From: Metallococcus carri
GTDB taxonomy: Bacteria > Actinomycetota > Actinomycetes > Actinomycetales > Dermatophilaceae
NCBI RefSeq assembly: GCF_011440275.1
Contig: NZ_JAAOIV010000013.1
Coordinates: forward strand, 60,763 to 124,762
Length of the DNA stretch: 64,000 bases
Reading direction: 5' to 3'
Below the pieces are notes generated by a model. The model saw only the letters and a list, made by a program, of their open reading frames with translations, was not told the DNA's origin and did not search any database. Made by a program: the position numbers and the translations under genes. Positions 34,585-42,407 of the stretch are shown here, piece by piece (position 1 is the stretch's first letter; the number at the start of each line of letters is the position of its first letter).

Positions 34585-34866
34585 CTAGCTGCGCACCAGC
34601 CGCGCGATCGCGGCCGACGCCTCGCTGACCTTCGCCTCGGCGGCGGCGTCGGACTCGCGCGCCGCGTCGACGACGCAGTGCCCGATGTGGTCTTCGAGCA
34701 GCCCGAGGCTCACGGCCTGCAGCGCCTTGGTGACCGCGCTGATCTGGGTCAGCACGTCGATGCAATAGGTGTCGTCGTCGACCATTCGCTGGATGCCGCG
34801 CACCTGACCTTCGATGCGCCGCAACCGCTTCAGGTAGTCGGCCTTGTCGCCTGCGTATCCCGGCAT
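34585..34866 (-). CDS. csoR: CsoR family copper-sensing repressor
   Basis: 93-residue four-helix repressor (97 if started at ATG 34878). The Cu(I) ligands C-H-C are present: Cys in DTYCIDVL, and His and Cys in EDHIGHCVV. RRIEGQVRGIQRMV is the family signature. I pick ATG 34866 because TATGAT (34874-34879, minus strand) lies exactly 7 nt upstream, giving a leaderless message, and the family starts near this point. The operator dyad covers the -10 box. First gene of csoR-copZ. Confidence 0.88.
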   Translation of the reverse strand: MPGYAGDKADYLKRLRRIEGQVRGIQRMVDDDTYCIDVLTQISAVTKALQAVSLGLLEDHIGHCVVDAARESDAAAEAKVSEASAAIARLVRS

Positions 34867-34873
34867 ACCGTCG

Positions 34874-34893
34874 ATCATACCCCGAGGGGGTAT
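34874..34893 (-). promoter_or_regulatory. CsoR operator overlapping the csoR -10 box
   Basis: ATACCCC (34877-34883), GAG, GGGGTAT (34887-34893) is a near-ideal CsoR site. The -10 box TATGAT (34879-34874 on the minus strand) shares its TAT with the dyad, so bound CsoR would block RNA polymerase until Cu(I) releases it. Confidence 0.75.
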
Positions 34894-34904
34894 GCCGGCC
34901 GCGA

Positions 34905-36335
34905 TCACTCCGCGGGCACGTCCAGGAAGTCGACCAACCGGGGGGCGAGACCGACATAGGTCTGCGGGGTCAGGGCGAGGAAGCGCTGCTCGACGTCGGC
35001 CGGCAGGCCGAGGCCACGCACGAATTCGCGCAGGTCGTCGCCGGTAATCCGCCGCCCGCGGGTCAGCTCCTTGAGGCGTTCGTAAGGCTGCTCCATGCCG
35101 GGCACGCCGCGGGCTCCGAGCGCTCGCATCGCCGACTGGATCGGCTCGCCGAGCACTTCCCAGTTGGCGTCGAGGTCGGCCGCCATCGCCGCCGGCACCG
35201 GGTCGAGACCGGCGAGCCCGCGCGCGACATTGTCGAGCGCGAGCAGCGAGTGGCCGAACGCCGTGCCGATATTGCGCTGCATCGAGGAGTCGGTGAGATC
35301 GCGCTGCAACCGCGACTGCACGAGCGTCGAGGCGAGCACGTCGAGCAGGGCGCACGACACCTCGAGGTTGGCCTCGGCGTTTTCGAAGCGGATCGGGTTG
35401 ACCTTGTGCGGCATCGTCGACGAGCCGACCGTGCCCTGGCCGCGCACCTGGGCGAAATAGCCCATCGAGATGTAGGTCCAGGTGTCGGTGCACAGGTTGT
35501 GCAGGATGCGGTTGAAGCGCGCGACATCGGCATACAGCTCGGCCTGCCAGTCGTGGCTCTCGATCTGCGTGGTGAGCGGGTTCCATTGCAGCCCAAGGGA
35601 TTCCACAAACGACTGGGAAACGGCGACCCAGTCGGTCTCCGGGACGGCCTCGACATGCGCACCATAGGTGCCGGTCGCCCCGTTGATCTTGCCGAGGTAG
35701 TCCTGGGCGTCGATCCGGCGCAGCTGCCGCGACAGCCGGTGGGCGAGCACGGCGAACTCCTTGCCGAGCGTCGTCGGCGTCGCCGGCTGGCCGTGGGTGT
35801 GGGCGAGCAACGGCTGGTCACGCAGGTCACGAGCCAGCTCAGCGATCTGGCGGGTGACAGCGGCAGCCTTCGGCCGCCATACGTCGTGGACCGCGCCCTG
35901 CACCATCAGCGCGTAGGACAGGTTGTTGATGTCCTCGCTCGTGCAGGCGAAGTGGATCAGCTCGGCCAGCCCGGTCGCGTCGTCCGTGCCGACGATCGCG
36001 GGCAGCCGACGCTTGAGGTAGTACTCGACGGCCTTGACGTCGTGCACCGTCTCGCGCTCGATCTGCGCGAGCTCGGCGATGTCGTCGGCGCCAAACTCGG
36101 CGACGATCTCGCGCAGCTGGGCCTGCTCGTCGGCGGTCAGCGCGCGCACACCCGGGACCGCACCCACCGTGGTCAGGTGGATCAGCCACTCGATCTCGAC
36201 GCGCACCCGGGCGCGGTTGAGCGCCGCCTCGGATAGGTGGTCGACGAGGTCCGCGACGGCACCGCGGTAACGACCATCGAGAGCGCCGAGGGCGATGGGC
36301 GGACTGACTTCGGCAAGCGAGCGCATGGCCGCCAT
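34905..36335 (-). CDS. purB: Adenylosuccinate lyase
   Basis: 476-residue fumarase/aspartase-superfamily enzyme acting twice in purine synthesis, on SAICAR and on adenylosuccinate. It begins with ALGALDGRYRGAVADLVDHL, has THGQPATPTTLGKE and the catalytic loop signature GSSTMPHKVNPIRFENAEAN near residue 300. This is the E. coli-like long form, not the short form of Bacillus. MRSLAEV at 36326 is an alternative start three codons in. It stands outside any purine operon in this window. Confidence 0.93.
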   Translation of the reverse strand: MAAMRSLAEVSPPIALGALDGRYRGAVADLVDHLSEAALNRARVRVEIEWLIHLTTVGAVPGVRALTADEQAQLREIVAEFGADDIAELAQIERETVHDVKAVEYYLKRRLPAIVGTDDATGLAELIHFACTSEDINNLSYALMVQGAVHDVWRPKAAAVTRQIAELARDLRDQPLLAHTHGQPATPTTLGKEFAVLAHRLSRQLRRIDAQDYLGKINGATGTYGAHVEAVPETDWVAVSQSFVESLGLQWNPLTTQIESHDWQAELYADVARFNRILHNLCTDTWTYISMGYFAQVRGQGTVGSSTMPHKVNPIRFENAEANLEVSCALLDVLASTLVQSRLQRDLTDSSMQRNIGTAFGHSLLALDNVARGLAGLDPVPAAMAADLDANWEVLGEPIQSAMRALGARGVPGMEQPYERLKELTRGRRITGDDLREFVRGLGLPADVEQRFLALTPQTYVGLAPRLVDFLDVPAE

Positions 36336-36344
36336 TGTCGCGGG

Positions 36345-37115
36345 TCAGGCGTCGGGCAGCTGCAGCAGGTTGAGGATCTCCCCGCCGGGTGCCTGGATGG
36401 TGGCCTCCGGACCGGCCGGGCCGTCGAAGGTCAGCAGGATCTGCGCGTCGAGCTCCTGGGCGATCTGGGCGGAGGCGTCGCGGCTCACGACGCCGAAGTG
36501 CACCAGCCAGGCCGAGCGCACATCGTCGGGCAACTGGTCGGCCTGGTGCACAGTCGCGATGGGTGCTCCGTCGAGGTGCGCGGTCGCGCCATACGCGTCG
36601 TCGCTGGTGAACGTCCAGCCGAAGACGTCACCGTAAAACCGTTGGGACGCAGGCACATCCAGCGTCAAGAGGGTGTGGTGGGCGACGGTGTCGGGCTCGC
36701 CCGTGATGCCGTAGCCGATGTGGTCGCCGGCCTGCCAGAGGCCGACGTGCCCGCCGACCGGGTCCATGACGTATGCCGCCCGCCCGGCCGTCAGCACGTC
36801 CATCGGGCCTGCCACGACCTGGCCGCCGGCGCCGACCACCCGCTGCAGGGTCGCGTCGAGGTCGTCGGTGGCGAGGTAGACCGTCCACGCCGCCGGTTGC
36901 TCCTCGGACATGGCGGGGGCGAGGGCAGCGGCTGCGGCGTCGTCCTTCAGGCAGATGGCATAGCCACCGGCCTCCTTCGGCCCCTCCTCGATCCGCCACC
37001 CAAACAGCCGCTCGTAGAAGTCGGTCGCGTGGTGCATGCCGCGGTGCTCAGGCTGCACGGCGCAATCGGCCCAGCAGGGGGTTCCGGCGGGCCAGGGCGA
37101 GGTGCGGGTCGGCAT
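36345..37115 (-). CDS. VOC family protein with two glyoxalase domains
   Basis: 256 residues with two vicinal-oxygen-chelate modules, residues about 5-130 and 140-256. FYERLFGWRIEEGP in the first and FYGDVFGWTFTSD in the second are the same motif, so the gene is an internal duplication. Such proteins act as hydroxylases, dioxygenases, isomerases or drug-binding proteins; no function can be fixed. AAGGAG five bases before ATG 37115 sets the start. The divergent neighbour is a MarR regulator that may control it. Confidence 0.8.
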   Translation of the reverse strand: MPTRTSPWPAGTPCWADCAVQPEHRGMHHATDFYERLFGWRIEEGPKEAGGYAICLKDDAAAAALAPAMSEEQPAAWTVYLATDDLDATLQRVVGAGGQVVAGPMDVLTAGRAAYVMDPVGGHVGLWQAGDHIGYGITGEPDTVAHHTLLTLDVPASQRFYGDVFGWTFTSDDAYGATAHLDGAPIATVHQADQLPDDVRSAWLVHFGVVSRDASAQIAQELDAQILLTFDGPAGPEATIQAPGGEILNLLQLPDA

Positions 37116-37243
37116 ACGGGCTCCTTGAGGGGTTCGTGCGGGACGGCGTGGTCCGAGCCTAATGCGACGAGGTCCGACTGCCGGCGCGGTGAGCGGGGCG
37201 CTCACCCTGTCAGGCTCGATGATTGGTGCACCAAGGGTTGGGT

Positions 37244-37249
37244 TAGCAT
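37244..37249 (+). promoter_or_regulatory. -10 box of a leaderless promoter (MarR gene)
   Basis: TAGCAT, 7 nt, then GTG at 37257. Confidence 0.55.
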
Positions 37250-37256
37250 CGGGTGC

Positions 37257-37745
37257 GTGGCGGAATCCGATGACCCACTCGCACTGGAAAACCAGGTCTG
37301 CTACTGCCTGGCGCTCGCCGCGCGCGGGGTGATCGGCGCCTACCGCGAGGTGCTCGAGCCCCTGGGTCTGACCCACCCGCAGTATCTGGTGATGTTGGTG
37401 CTCTGGGAGCGCGAACCCCGGTCCAACCGCGAGCTGGCGCAGGCGCTGCGCCTTGACCCCGGCACCTTGTCGCCGCTGTTGAAGCGGCTCGAGGCAGCCG
37501 GCTATGTCACCAAGGAGCGCTCGCAGGGTGACGAGCGCACGCTCGCGGTGCGACTCACGCGGGCTGGAAAAGCATTGCGGGACAAGGCGATTCACGTCCC
37601 CGAGATCATGATCCGGCGGTTGGGGCTGGAGGGGATGGACTTGGTCAAGCTCAACCAGACGCTGCGCACGCTGGTCGATGGGGCCGATGCGCCGCTGGAC
37701 ATCACCACCCAGGAGTTCCGGTGGCTCGGCGTGGCACAGCAGTGA
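37257..37745 (+). CDS. MarR family regulator, OhrR-like
   Basis: 162-residue winged-helix regulator. Near the N-terminus, LENQVCYCLALAARGVIGAY places a Cys where OhrR proteins carry their peroxide-sensing Cys (usually NQLCFALYAASR). The HTH reads RSNRELAQALRLDPGTLSPL, then LKRLEAAGYVTKERSQGDER. So an organic-peroxide or electrophile sensor is likely. No ohr gene is adjacent; the divergent VOC gene is the nearest candidate target. Confidence 0.82.
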   Translation: MAESDDPLALENQVCYCLALAARGVIGAYREVLEPLGLTHPQYLVMLVLWEREPRSNRELAQALRLDPGTLSPLLKRLEAAGYVTKERSQGDERTLAVRLTRAGKALRDKAIHVPEIMIRRLGLEGMDLVKLNQTLRTLVDGADAPLDITTQEFRWLGVAQQ

Positions 37746-37793
37746 CCGTCGGCTGGCGGGAATGCGCCACCACCCCCGGGCGTTCGTAGGCTC

Positions 37794-38153
37794 ATGGGCA
37801 TCTACGAGCGCTTCCAGCGGGCCGGCGAACTGTTCGCCGCTAAGGACTACCGCACCGCCGCGTCGATGTGCGAGAACATCCTGGCCGATGTGGCCTACGA
37901 GGACTCGACGACGCACGGTGTGGACGACGTGCGGCTGCTGCTCGCCCGCTCCTATTTCCACTCCGCACAACTGCAGCGGGCCGAGGAAACCTCGCGAGTT
38001 CTGTTGCAGGACAACCCGACCGACGCGTATGCCGCGCTGCTCCGGGCCCGCTCGCTGCAGCGGCTCGGACGTCGTGACGAGGCCGAGCGGGCGATGGCTC
38101 TGGCCACCGCTCTCGGCGCGCCCGGCACCGGCGAGCAGTCCTCAGACGACTGA
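37794..38153 (+). CDS. Tetratricopeptide-repeat protein
   Basis: 119 residues, all helical, with two or three TPR-like helix pairs: ERFQRAGELFAAKDYRTAAS, RLLLARSYFHSAQLQRAEET and AALLRARSLQRLGRRDEAER. Likely a protein-protein scaffold. A TAGGCT box ends only 1 nt before the ATG, too close for a promoter of this start, so the true start may be slightly different. The 3' end overlaps the convergent phosphatase gene by 12 nt. Confidence 0.72.
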   Translation: MGIYERFQRAGELFAAKDYRTAASMCENILADVAYEDSTTHGVDDVRLLLARSYFHSAQLQRAEETSRVLLQDNPTDAYAALLRARSLQRLGRRDEAERAMALATALGAPGTGEQSSDD

Positions 38154-38627
38154 GCGCAGTCGGTCCACCAGGCCGCGGCAGGCCGCCTCGACCTCCCTTC
38201 GGCAACGACGGAAGTCCTCCTCGTCGCCATACCAGGGATCGTCGAGTTCCAGCGTGCCTGCCGCGACCGCGTCCGGGTCGAACTCCCGCACCAGCCGCAA
38301 CTCCGCGTGATCGGCCAATCCTCTTGCGAGAGAACGCAATCGGCGCAGGTGTCCTTCGTCCGCCGCGAGGATCAAGTCCCGTGACGTGAGGTATGCCGCG
38401 TCGAGCTGGCTTGCGCGGTGAGCGGACCCGTCATACCCCGCGGCTTTGAGCTCGGCGATCGTGCGCGGATCGGCGCCGTCGCCCACGTGCCAGTCGCCGG
38501 TGCCGGCCGAGTCCACCTCGACCCGACCGGCGAGGCCGGCGTCGGCCAGCATCGAGCGCAGGATGATCTCGCCCATCGGCGATCGGCAGATGTTGCCCGA
38601 GCACAGGAAGCACACGCGGTAGGTCAC
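38142..38627 (-). CDS. Low-molecular-weight protein-tyrosine phosphatase
   Basis: 161 residues. The phosphate loop CSGNICRS uses Cys9 and Arg15 (C-x5-R), and the general-acid Asp lies in LDDPWYGDEEDF near residue 127. These enzymes dephosphorylate tyrosines on kinases or other proteins, and relatives are secreted effectors or regulators of capsule. GTG start with a leaderless -10 box. Confidence 0.9.
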   Translation of the reverse strand: MTYRVCFLCSGNICRSPMGEIILRSMLADAGLAGRVEVDSAGTGDWHVGDGADPRTIAELKAAGYDGSAHRASQLDAAYLTSRDLILAADEGHLRRLRSLARGLADHAELRLVREFDPDAVAAGTLELDDPWYGDEEDFRRCRREVEAACRGLVDRLRSVV

Positions 38628-38633
38628 CGGGCC

Positions 38634-38639
38634 ACGGTA
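38634..38639 (-). promoter_or_regulatory. -10 box of a leaderless promoter (tyrosine phosphatase)
   Basis: On the minus strand TACCGT, 6 nt, then GTG at 38627. Confidence 0.5.
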
Positions 38640-38648
38640 AGGCGCGGC

Positions 38649-39041
38649 TCAGCTCGCCGCGCGCGCCGCCTCGATCTGCTCGATGTGGGTGTCGGCCCAC
38701 GCCTTGAGCGGCTTGATGACCTCGAGCAGCGACTCGCCGAGCGGGGTGAGCGCGTAGTGGACGGTGACCGGCACGGTCGGTGTCACGGTGCGGGTGACCA
38801 GGCCGTCGCCTTCGAGGTTGCGCAGCGTCTGGGTGAGCATCTTTTGCGAGACACCGGCGATGTGCCGATGTAACTGCGAAAACCGCATCGGCCCGTCGGC
38901 CTCGCCGAGTGAACTCAGGATCAAGGCGACCCACTTGTCGCTGATCCGATCGAGCAGCTTGCGGCTCGGGCAGTCGGCGAAGTACGAGTTGAACTCCTGG
39001 CGCGCCTTCGCGCGCCGCGCCGCGGCCGTCTTCGTCGCCAT
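38649..39041 (-). CDS. HxlR family transcriptional regulator
   Basis: 130-residue winged-helix protein. CPSRKLLDRISDKWVALILS with a conserved Cys begins the domain; MRFSQLHRHIAGVSQKMLTQ, then TLRNLEGDGLV, is the HTH. HxlR members often sense reactive electrophiles or redox through the Cys and control a divergent reductase, which is exactly what lies next door. GGAGGGAAG precedes the ATG. Confidence 0.87.
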   Translation of the reverse strand: MATKTAAARRAKARQEFNSYFADCPSRKLLDRISDKWVALILSSLGEADGPMRFSQLHRHIAGVSQKMLTQTLRNLEGDGLVTRTVTPTVPVTVHYALTPLGESLLEVIKPLKAWADTHIEQIEAARAAS

Positions 39042-39059
39042 GCTTCCCTCCGGGGTTGT

Positions 39060-39079
39060 TAGGCACTGTCAGGTGCCTA
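39060..39079. promoter_or_regulatory. Inverted repeat between HxlR and reductase genes
   Basis: TAGGCAC (39060-39066) and GTGCCTA (39073-39079), spacer TGTCAG. Sits 19 bp before the HxlR start and about 80 bp before the divergent oxidoreductase; a likely HxlR operator. Confidence 0.55.
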
Positions 39080-39159
39080 CTTACCAACAGTGACTAATGC
39101 CCTCAACGATAGACGCGGCGGCGCGACCGCGCCAGCCGTGTTCTCACGAAAGGTCAGTC

Positions 39160-40050
39160 ATGCGAGCTGTTGTCACAACTTCGCCGGGAAGCATCGAGAT
39201 CATCGACGTCGATCGGCCCGAGCCGGGCGCCGGCCAGGTGCGGGTGCGCGTCGAGGTGGCGAGCATCAACCCGGTCGACGGCGGGGTCGTCGCCGGAGTG
39301 TTCAGCGAACTGGGCTGGATCGATCAGCCCGACCACATCGGCCTCGGCTGGGATGCCTCCGGTGTCGTCGACGCGGTGGGTCCGGGTGTCGACACGGTGC
39401 GTCCCGGCGATCGCGTCGCCGCGTTCTCCAACGGCGTCGACAAGCCCCTCGGCGCGCTCGCCGGGTTCGTCGTCGTGCCCACGGATGCCGTCGCGCCCCT
39501 GCCCGACGCCCTGTCCACGCAGGATGCGGCGACCTTCCCGCTCAACGGGCTGACCGCCATACAGGCTCTGGATCTGCTCGGTGAGCCGGCCGGTGAGTTG
39601 CTGATCACGGGGGCGGCGGGGGCTGTCGGCGGTTTCGCGGCGACGCTCGCGGCCGACCGCGGCTGGCAGGTGCTCGGCCTGGCGCGGGCGTCGGACCGGG
39701 AGTTTGTGGAGAGCGCCGGCGCGGCGCTGGTGACGGCGTTGCCGGACGCGCCGGTTGACGCGGTGCTCGACACCGCGGTGCTCGCCACGACCGCTCTGGC
39801 GGCGGTGCGGGACGGCGGCCGGTATGTCGGGGTGCTGCCGGCAGCCGTACCGGAGAGTGTGCGTGGCATCGATACTGCAGCAATTACGGTGCAGGACAAT
39901 GGGATTCATCTCGCACAGGTCATCGAGCTGGCCGCGAGCGGGCGGTTGGCGGCACGACATGCGGCCGAGTTCTCGCTCGACGATGCTCCCGCGGCGTTCG
40001 CAGCTCTGGGGGAGTCCGGGTTGCGGGGCCGAGTGACAGTGCGGCCGTGA
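39160..40050 (+). CDS. Zinc-independent NAD(P)H:quinone oxidoreductase (MDR family)
   Basis: 296-residue medium-chain dehydrogenase/reductase of the quinone-reductase branch, lacking catalytic zinc ligands. MRAVVTTSPGSIEIIDVDRP opens the GroES-like half; LITGAAGAVGGFAATLAADR near 147-166 is the NADPH Rossmann loop. It probably reduces quinones or enones. AAAGG about 8 nt ahead supports ATG 39160. Likely controlled by the divergent HxlR regulator. Confidence 0.86.
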   Translation: MRAVVTTSPGSIEIIDVDRPEPGAGQVRVRVEVASINPVDGGVVAGVFSELGWIDQPDHIGLGWDASGVVDAVGPGVDTVRPGDRVAAFSNGVDKPLGALAGFVVVPTDAVAPLPDALSTQDAATFPLNGLTAIQALDLLGEPAGELLITGAAGAVGGFAATLAADRGWQVLGLARASDREFVESAGAALVTALPDAPVDAVLDTAVLATTALAAVRDGGRYVGVLPAAVPESVRGIDTAAITVQDNGIHLAQVIELAASGRLAARHAAEFSLDDAPAAFAALGESGLRGRVTVRP

Positions 40051-40070
40051 CATCTGGCCCCGCAGTTCAC

Positions 40071-40096
40071 GACTGGCACGGTATGCCGTGCCAGTC
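40071..40096. terminator. Two-way terminator between convergent genes
   Basis: GACTGGCACGG (40071-40081) pairs perfectly with CCGTGCCAGTC (40086-40096), loop TATG. An outer pair, CATCTGGC (40051-40058) with GCCAGATG (40128-40135), can extend the fold and reaches into the acetyltransferase gene end. Confidence 0.7.
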
Positions 40097-40113
40097 ATGA
40101 CGCGGCGCCCCAG

Positions 40114-40908
40114 TTATCCGTCGCGGCGCCAGATGTATGGCGTGGTCGTGGTCACCTTGACCAGCCCGCTGCGCTCCAGGATGGGCCGGGACATCGCGGT
40201 GCAATCGCTCTGCACGTAGCGCACGCCGCGGCTCGCAGCCGACCGGGCGCGAGCCGCGGTGAGGGCGCGGTAGATGCCGCGGCCGCGCCAGTCGGCCAGC
40301 GTCGCGCCACCCCAGAGCCCGGCGCATTCGGTGCCCTCCACGAAATCGATCCGGCCGGCGCTGACGACCTGGTCACCCGCCTCGGCGAGCCACAACTCGA
40401 CGCGGCCCGCACCCTTGCGCAGGTGATCGAGCGTGGACCGCCAGTCCGGCCCGCCGCCGAAGACGGCGACCTGCATCCCGGCGGCTCGGCGGACGTCATA
40501 CCCCAGGTCGCCGCCAACCCCGGCCTGCCGCACGACCACGCCGTCCGGCAGTCCGACGTCGGCGGTGAGGTGCTCGACCGAACCCATCATCACCGTCTCG
40601 ACCTCCTCGGCCGCGAAGCCGCGCGCGGTGAGTAGTGGCCGCACGTCGGCGGGATCGTGGCCACGGGTCTTCCACTCGAACTCGGCCACCCGCGTGTCGT
40701 CGCGGAAGTGGGCGATCGTGGCATCGACGAGTCGCTCCAGTTCCGCCTCGGCGACCGACAATCGCCCGCTGGTGACGAAACCGCCGTCAGCGCTGACCCC
40801 CCACCACAGCGGCCCACGCCGTTCAACGCTCGAGCAGTGGCTCACCTCGGCGGCTTCGCGCAGCTGGCTGTCGTAGACGTGCAGCAGCGCCGCGGCATCC
40901 TCACCCAT
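40114..40908 (-). CDS. GNAT family N-acetyltransferase
   Basis: 264 residues. The C-terminal half is a GNAT domain: SAGRIDFVEGTECAGLWGGA, then DWRGRGIYRALTAARARSAA, the acetyl-CoA loop (R/Q-x-x-G-x-G/A), and YVQSDCTAMSRPILERSGL. The N-terminal half (about 120 residues) is unlike common GNATs and may bind the acceptor. Start ATG 40908 chosen from TAGCGT 7 nt upstream; the longer frame would overlap the divergent gene. Substrate unknown. Confidence 0.8.
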   Translation of the reverse strand: MGEDAAALLHVYDSQLREAAEVSHCSSVERRGPLWWGVSADGGFVTSGRLSVAEAELERLVDATIAHFRDDTRVAEFEWKTRGHDPADVRPLLTARGFAAEEVETVMMGSVEHLTADVGLPDGVVVRQAGVGGDLGYDVRRAAGMQVAVFGGGPDWRSTLDHLRKGAGRVELWLAEAGDQVVSAGRIDFVEGTECAGLWGGATLADWRGRGIYRALTAARARSAASRGVRYVQSDCTAMSRPILERSGLVKVTTTTPYIWRRDG

Positions 40909-40915
40909 GGGCGAG

Positions 40916-40921
40916 ACGCTA
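40916..40921 (-). promoter_or_regulatory. -10 box of a leaderless promoter (264-residue acetyltransferase)
   Basis: On the minus strand TAGCGT, 7 nt, ATG at 40908. Confidence 0.5.
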
Positions 40922-40950
40922 AGGCGTGCTGGTCGTTCGCCGCGACCGGA

Positions 40951-40956
40951 TAACCT
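40951..40956 (+). promoter_or_regulatory. -10 box of a leaderless promoter (235-residue acetyltransferase)
   Basis: TAACCT, 7 nt, GTG at 40964. Back to back with the promoter at 40916-40921, 29 bp apart. Confidence 0.55.
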
Positions 40957-40963
40957 CGCTGGC

Positions 40964-41671
40964 GTGAGCGAGCGACGCAACGACCACGGTCAGCCGATCG
41001 GACCGCCGTTGCCCGGCTGGACCGAGCGCAGCTCGCCCTGCCCGGATGTGCTCAAGGGGACGTCGGTGCGGCTGGAAGCGCTCGACGCCCGTCACGTTCC
41101 GAGCCTGTTCGCGCACACCTGCGGGCCGGGCACTGAAGCGCGTTGGACCTACATGTCCGCCGGTCCGTTCGCCGACGAGGCGGGGTTCGCGGCCCACCTG
41201 CGGCCGATGCAGGCCGCCGGGACGTGGCCGCTCGCGATCGTCGACGCCGGCAGCGGGGACGCCCTGGGCATGGCGTGTTATCTGCGGATCAACACCCGTG
41301 ACGGCGCCGCCGAAGTCGGGTCGATCATGTATGGCGAGTCGCTCGCCCGCACGCGCGGCGCCACCGAGGCGATGTATCTCATGGCGCGCCACCTCTTCGA
41401 CGATCTGGGCTACCGGCGGTATGAGTGGAAATGCGATGCGCTCAACGCGCCGTCCCAGGCGGCCGCACTCCGGTTGGGGTTCCGGCCCGAGGGTGTCTGG
41501 CGCAACGCGGTCGTCTACAAGGGCCGCAGCCGGGACACAGCGTGGTTCGCGATGACCGACGAAGACTGGCGCACGCTGGCCCCGGCATACGGGCAGTGGC
41601 TTCGCGAGACTGAAGGCGATGTGCCGCAACGGAATTCGTTGATTTCGCTCATTGAAGCAGCACGCTCGTGA
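40964..41671 (+). CDS. GNAT family N-acetyltransferase, RimJ/RimL-like
   Basis: 235 residues. VRLEALDARHVPSLF opens the domain; GMACYLRINTRDGAAEVGSI and then RTRGATEAMYLMARHLFDDL and YRRYEWKCDALNAPSQAAAL match the RimJ/RimL type that acetylates protein N-termini or small molecules. The first 45 residues are a Pro-rich lead. Its stop overlaps the MOSC gene start, so the two are co-expressed. Confidence 0.82.
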   Translation: MSERRNDHGQPIGPPLPGWTERSSPCPDVLKGTSVRLEALDARHVPSLFAHTCGPGTEARWTYMSAGPFADEAGFAAHLRPMQAAGTWPLAIVDAGSGDALGMACYLRINTRDGAAEVGSIMYGESLARTRGATEAMYLMARHLFDDLGYRRYEWKCDALNAPSQAAALRLGFRPEGVWRNAVVYKGRSRDTAWFAMTDEDWRTLAPAYGQWLRETEGDVPQRNSLISLIEAARS

Positions 41672-42258
41672 CGGCGGTGGTCGAGGCGGTATGTCGGGAC
41701 GGGATCCATCGGTTCTCCAAGACACCGGTCGGCTCGATCACGCTCGTCGCCCGGCTCGGCGTGGTCGGTGACGCCCACGCCGGCACGCTCGTGCAGCACC
41801 GCTCCCGGGTGCGCCGCGACCCCAATCAGCCGAACCTGCGACAGGTGCATCTCCTCCACGCCGAACTCTTCGACGAAGCGCGCGCGATGGGGTACGAACT
41901 CGCGGCCGGCGATCTCGGGGAAAATGTGCTGACCCGAGGCATCGACCTGCTGGGTCTGCCGACGGGGACGCTGCTCGGTCTCGGCGATGCGGTGGTGCGG
42001 CTCACCGGGTTGCGCAATCCGTGCCGGCAGATCAACGACTTCCAGCCGGGTCTGCTCAAGGTGGTGCTGTCGCGCGCCGATGGCACCCCGACCGACGTGC
42101 CCGCACCCTCGACGGCGTCACCGGAGATCGCGAAGGTGCAGCTGATCCGCAAGGCGGGCGTGATGGCGGTGGTCGAGCGCGGCGGCGACGTGCGACCGGG
42201 TCAGCCGATCGCGGTCACCCTGCCACCCGCACCCCACCAGCCTCTCCTCCCCGTCTGA
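41668..42258 (+). CDS. MOSC domain protein
   Basis: 196-residue MOSC domain, the molybdenum-cofactor sulfurase C-terminal type. GVVGDAHAGTLVQHRSRV, LRQVHLLHAELFDEARAMGY and the conserved Cys in TGLRNPCRQINDFQPGLL are visible. MOSC proteins bind or transfer activated sulphur to molybdenum enzymes or detoxify N-hydroxylated bases (YiiM). No Mo enzyme is nearby. GTG start overlapping the upstream TGA. Confidence 0.85.
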   Translation: MTAVVEAVCRDGIHRFSKTPVGSITLVARLGVVGDAHAGTLVQHRSRVRRDPNQPNLRQVHLLHAELFDEARAMGYELAAGDLGENVLTRGIDLLGLPTGTLLGLGDAVVRLTGLRNPCRQINDFQPGLLKVVLSRADGTPTDVPAPSTASPEIAKVQLIRKAGVMAVVERGGDVRPGQPIAVTLPPAPHQPLLPV

Positions 42259-42287
42259 CCCTCGACGCTTCTATGTTCGTCAAGCGG

Positions 42288-42345
42288 CGGTGGCTGAGTA
42301 AGGCGCGAGGGACGAGCGCCGCATCGAAACCCGGTGCGCCACAAC
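42288..42345. repeat. Single reversed GTTTCGACG-family copy
   Basis: GTGGCTGAGTAAGGCGCGAG through GCATCGAAACC is a degenerate reversed copy of the repeat at 27372. It lies between the convergent MOSC and bioD genes. Confidence 0.5.
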
Positions 42346-42407
42346 GAAAGGCCGGGGTCGTTATTGCCGCCGAAATCCTCTACTACGGGTGTAGGTGGTG
42401 CCGATGA

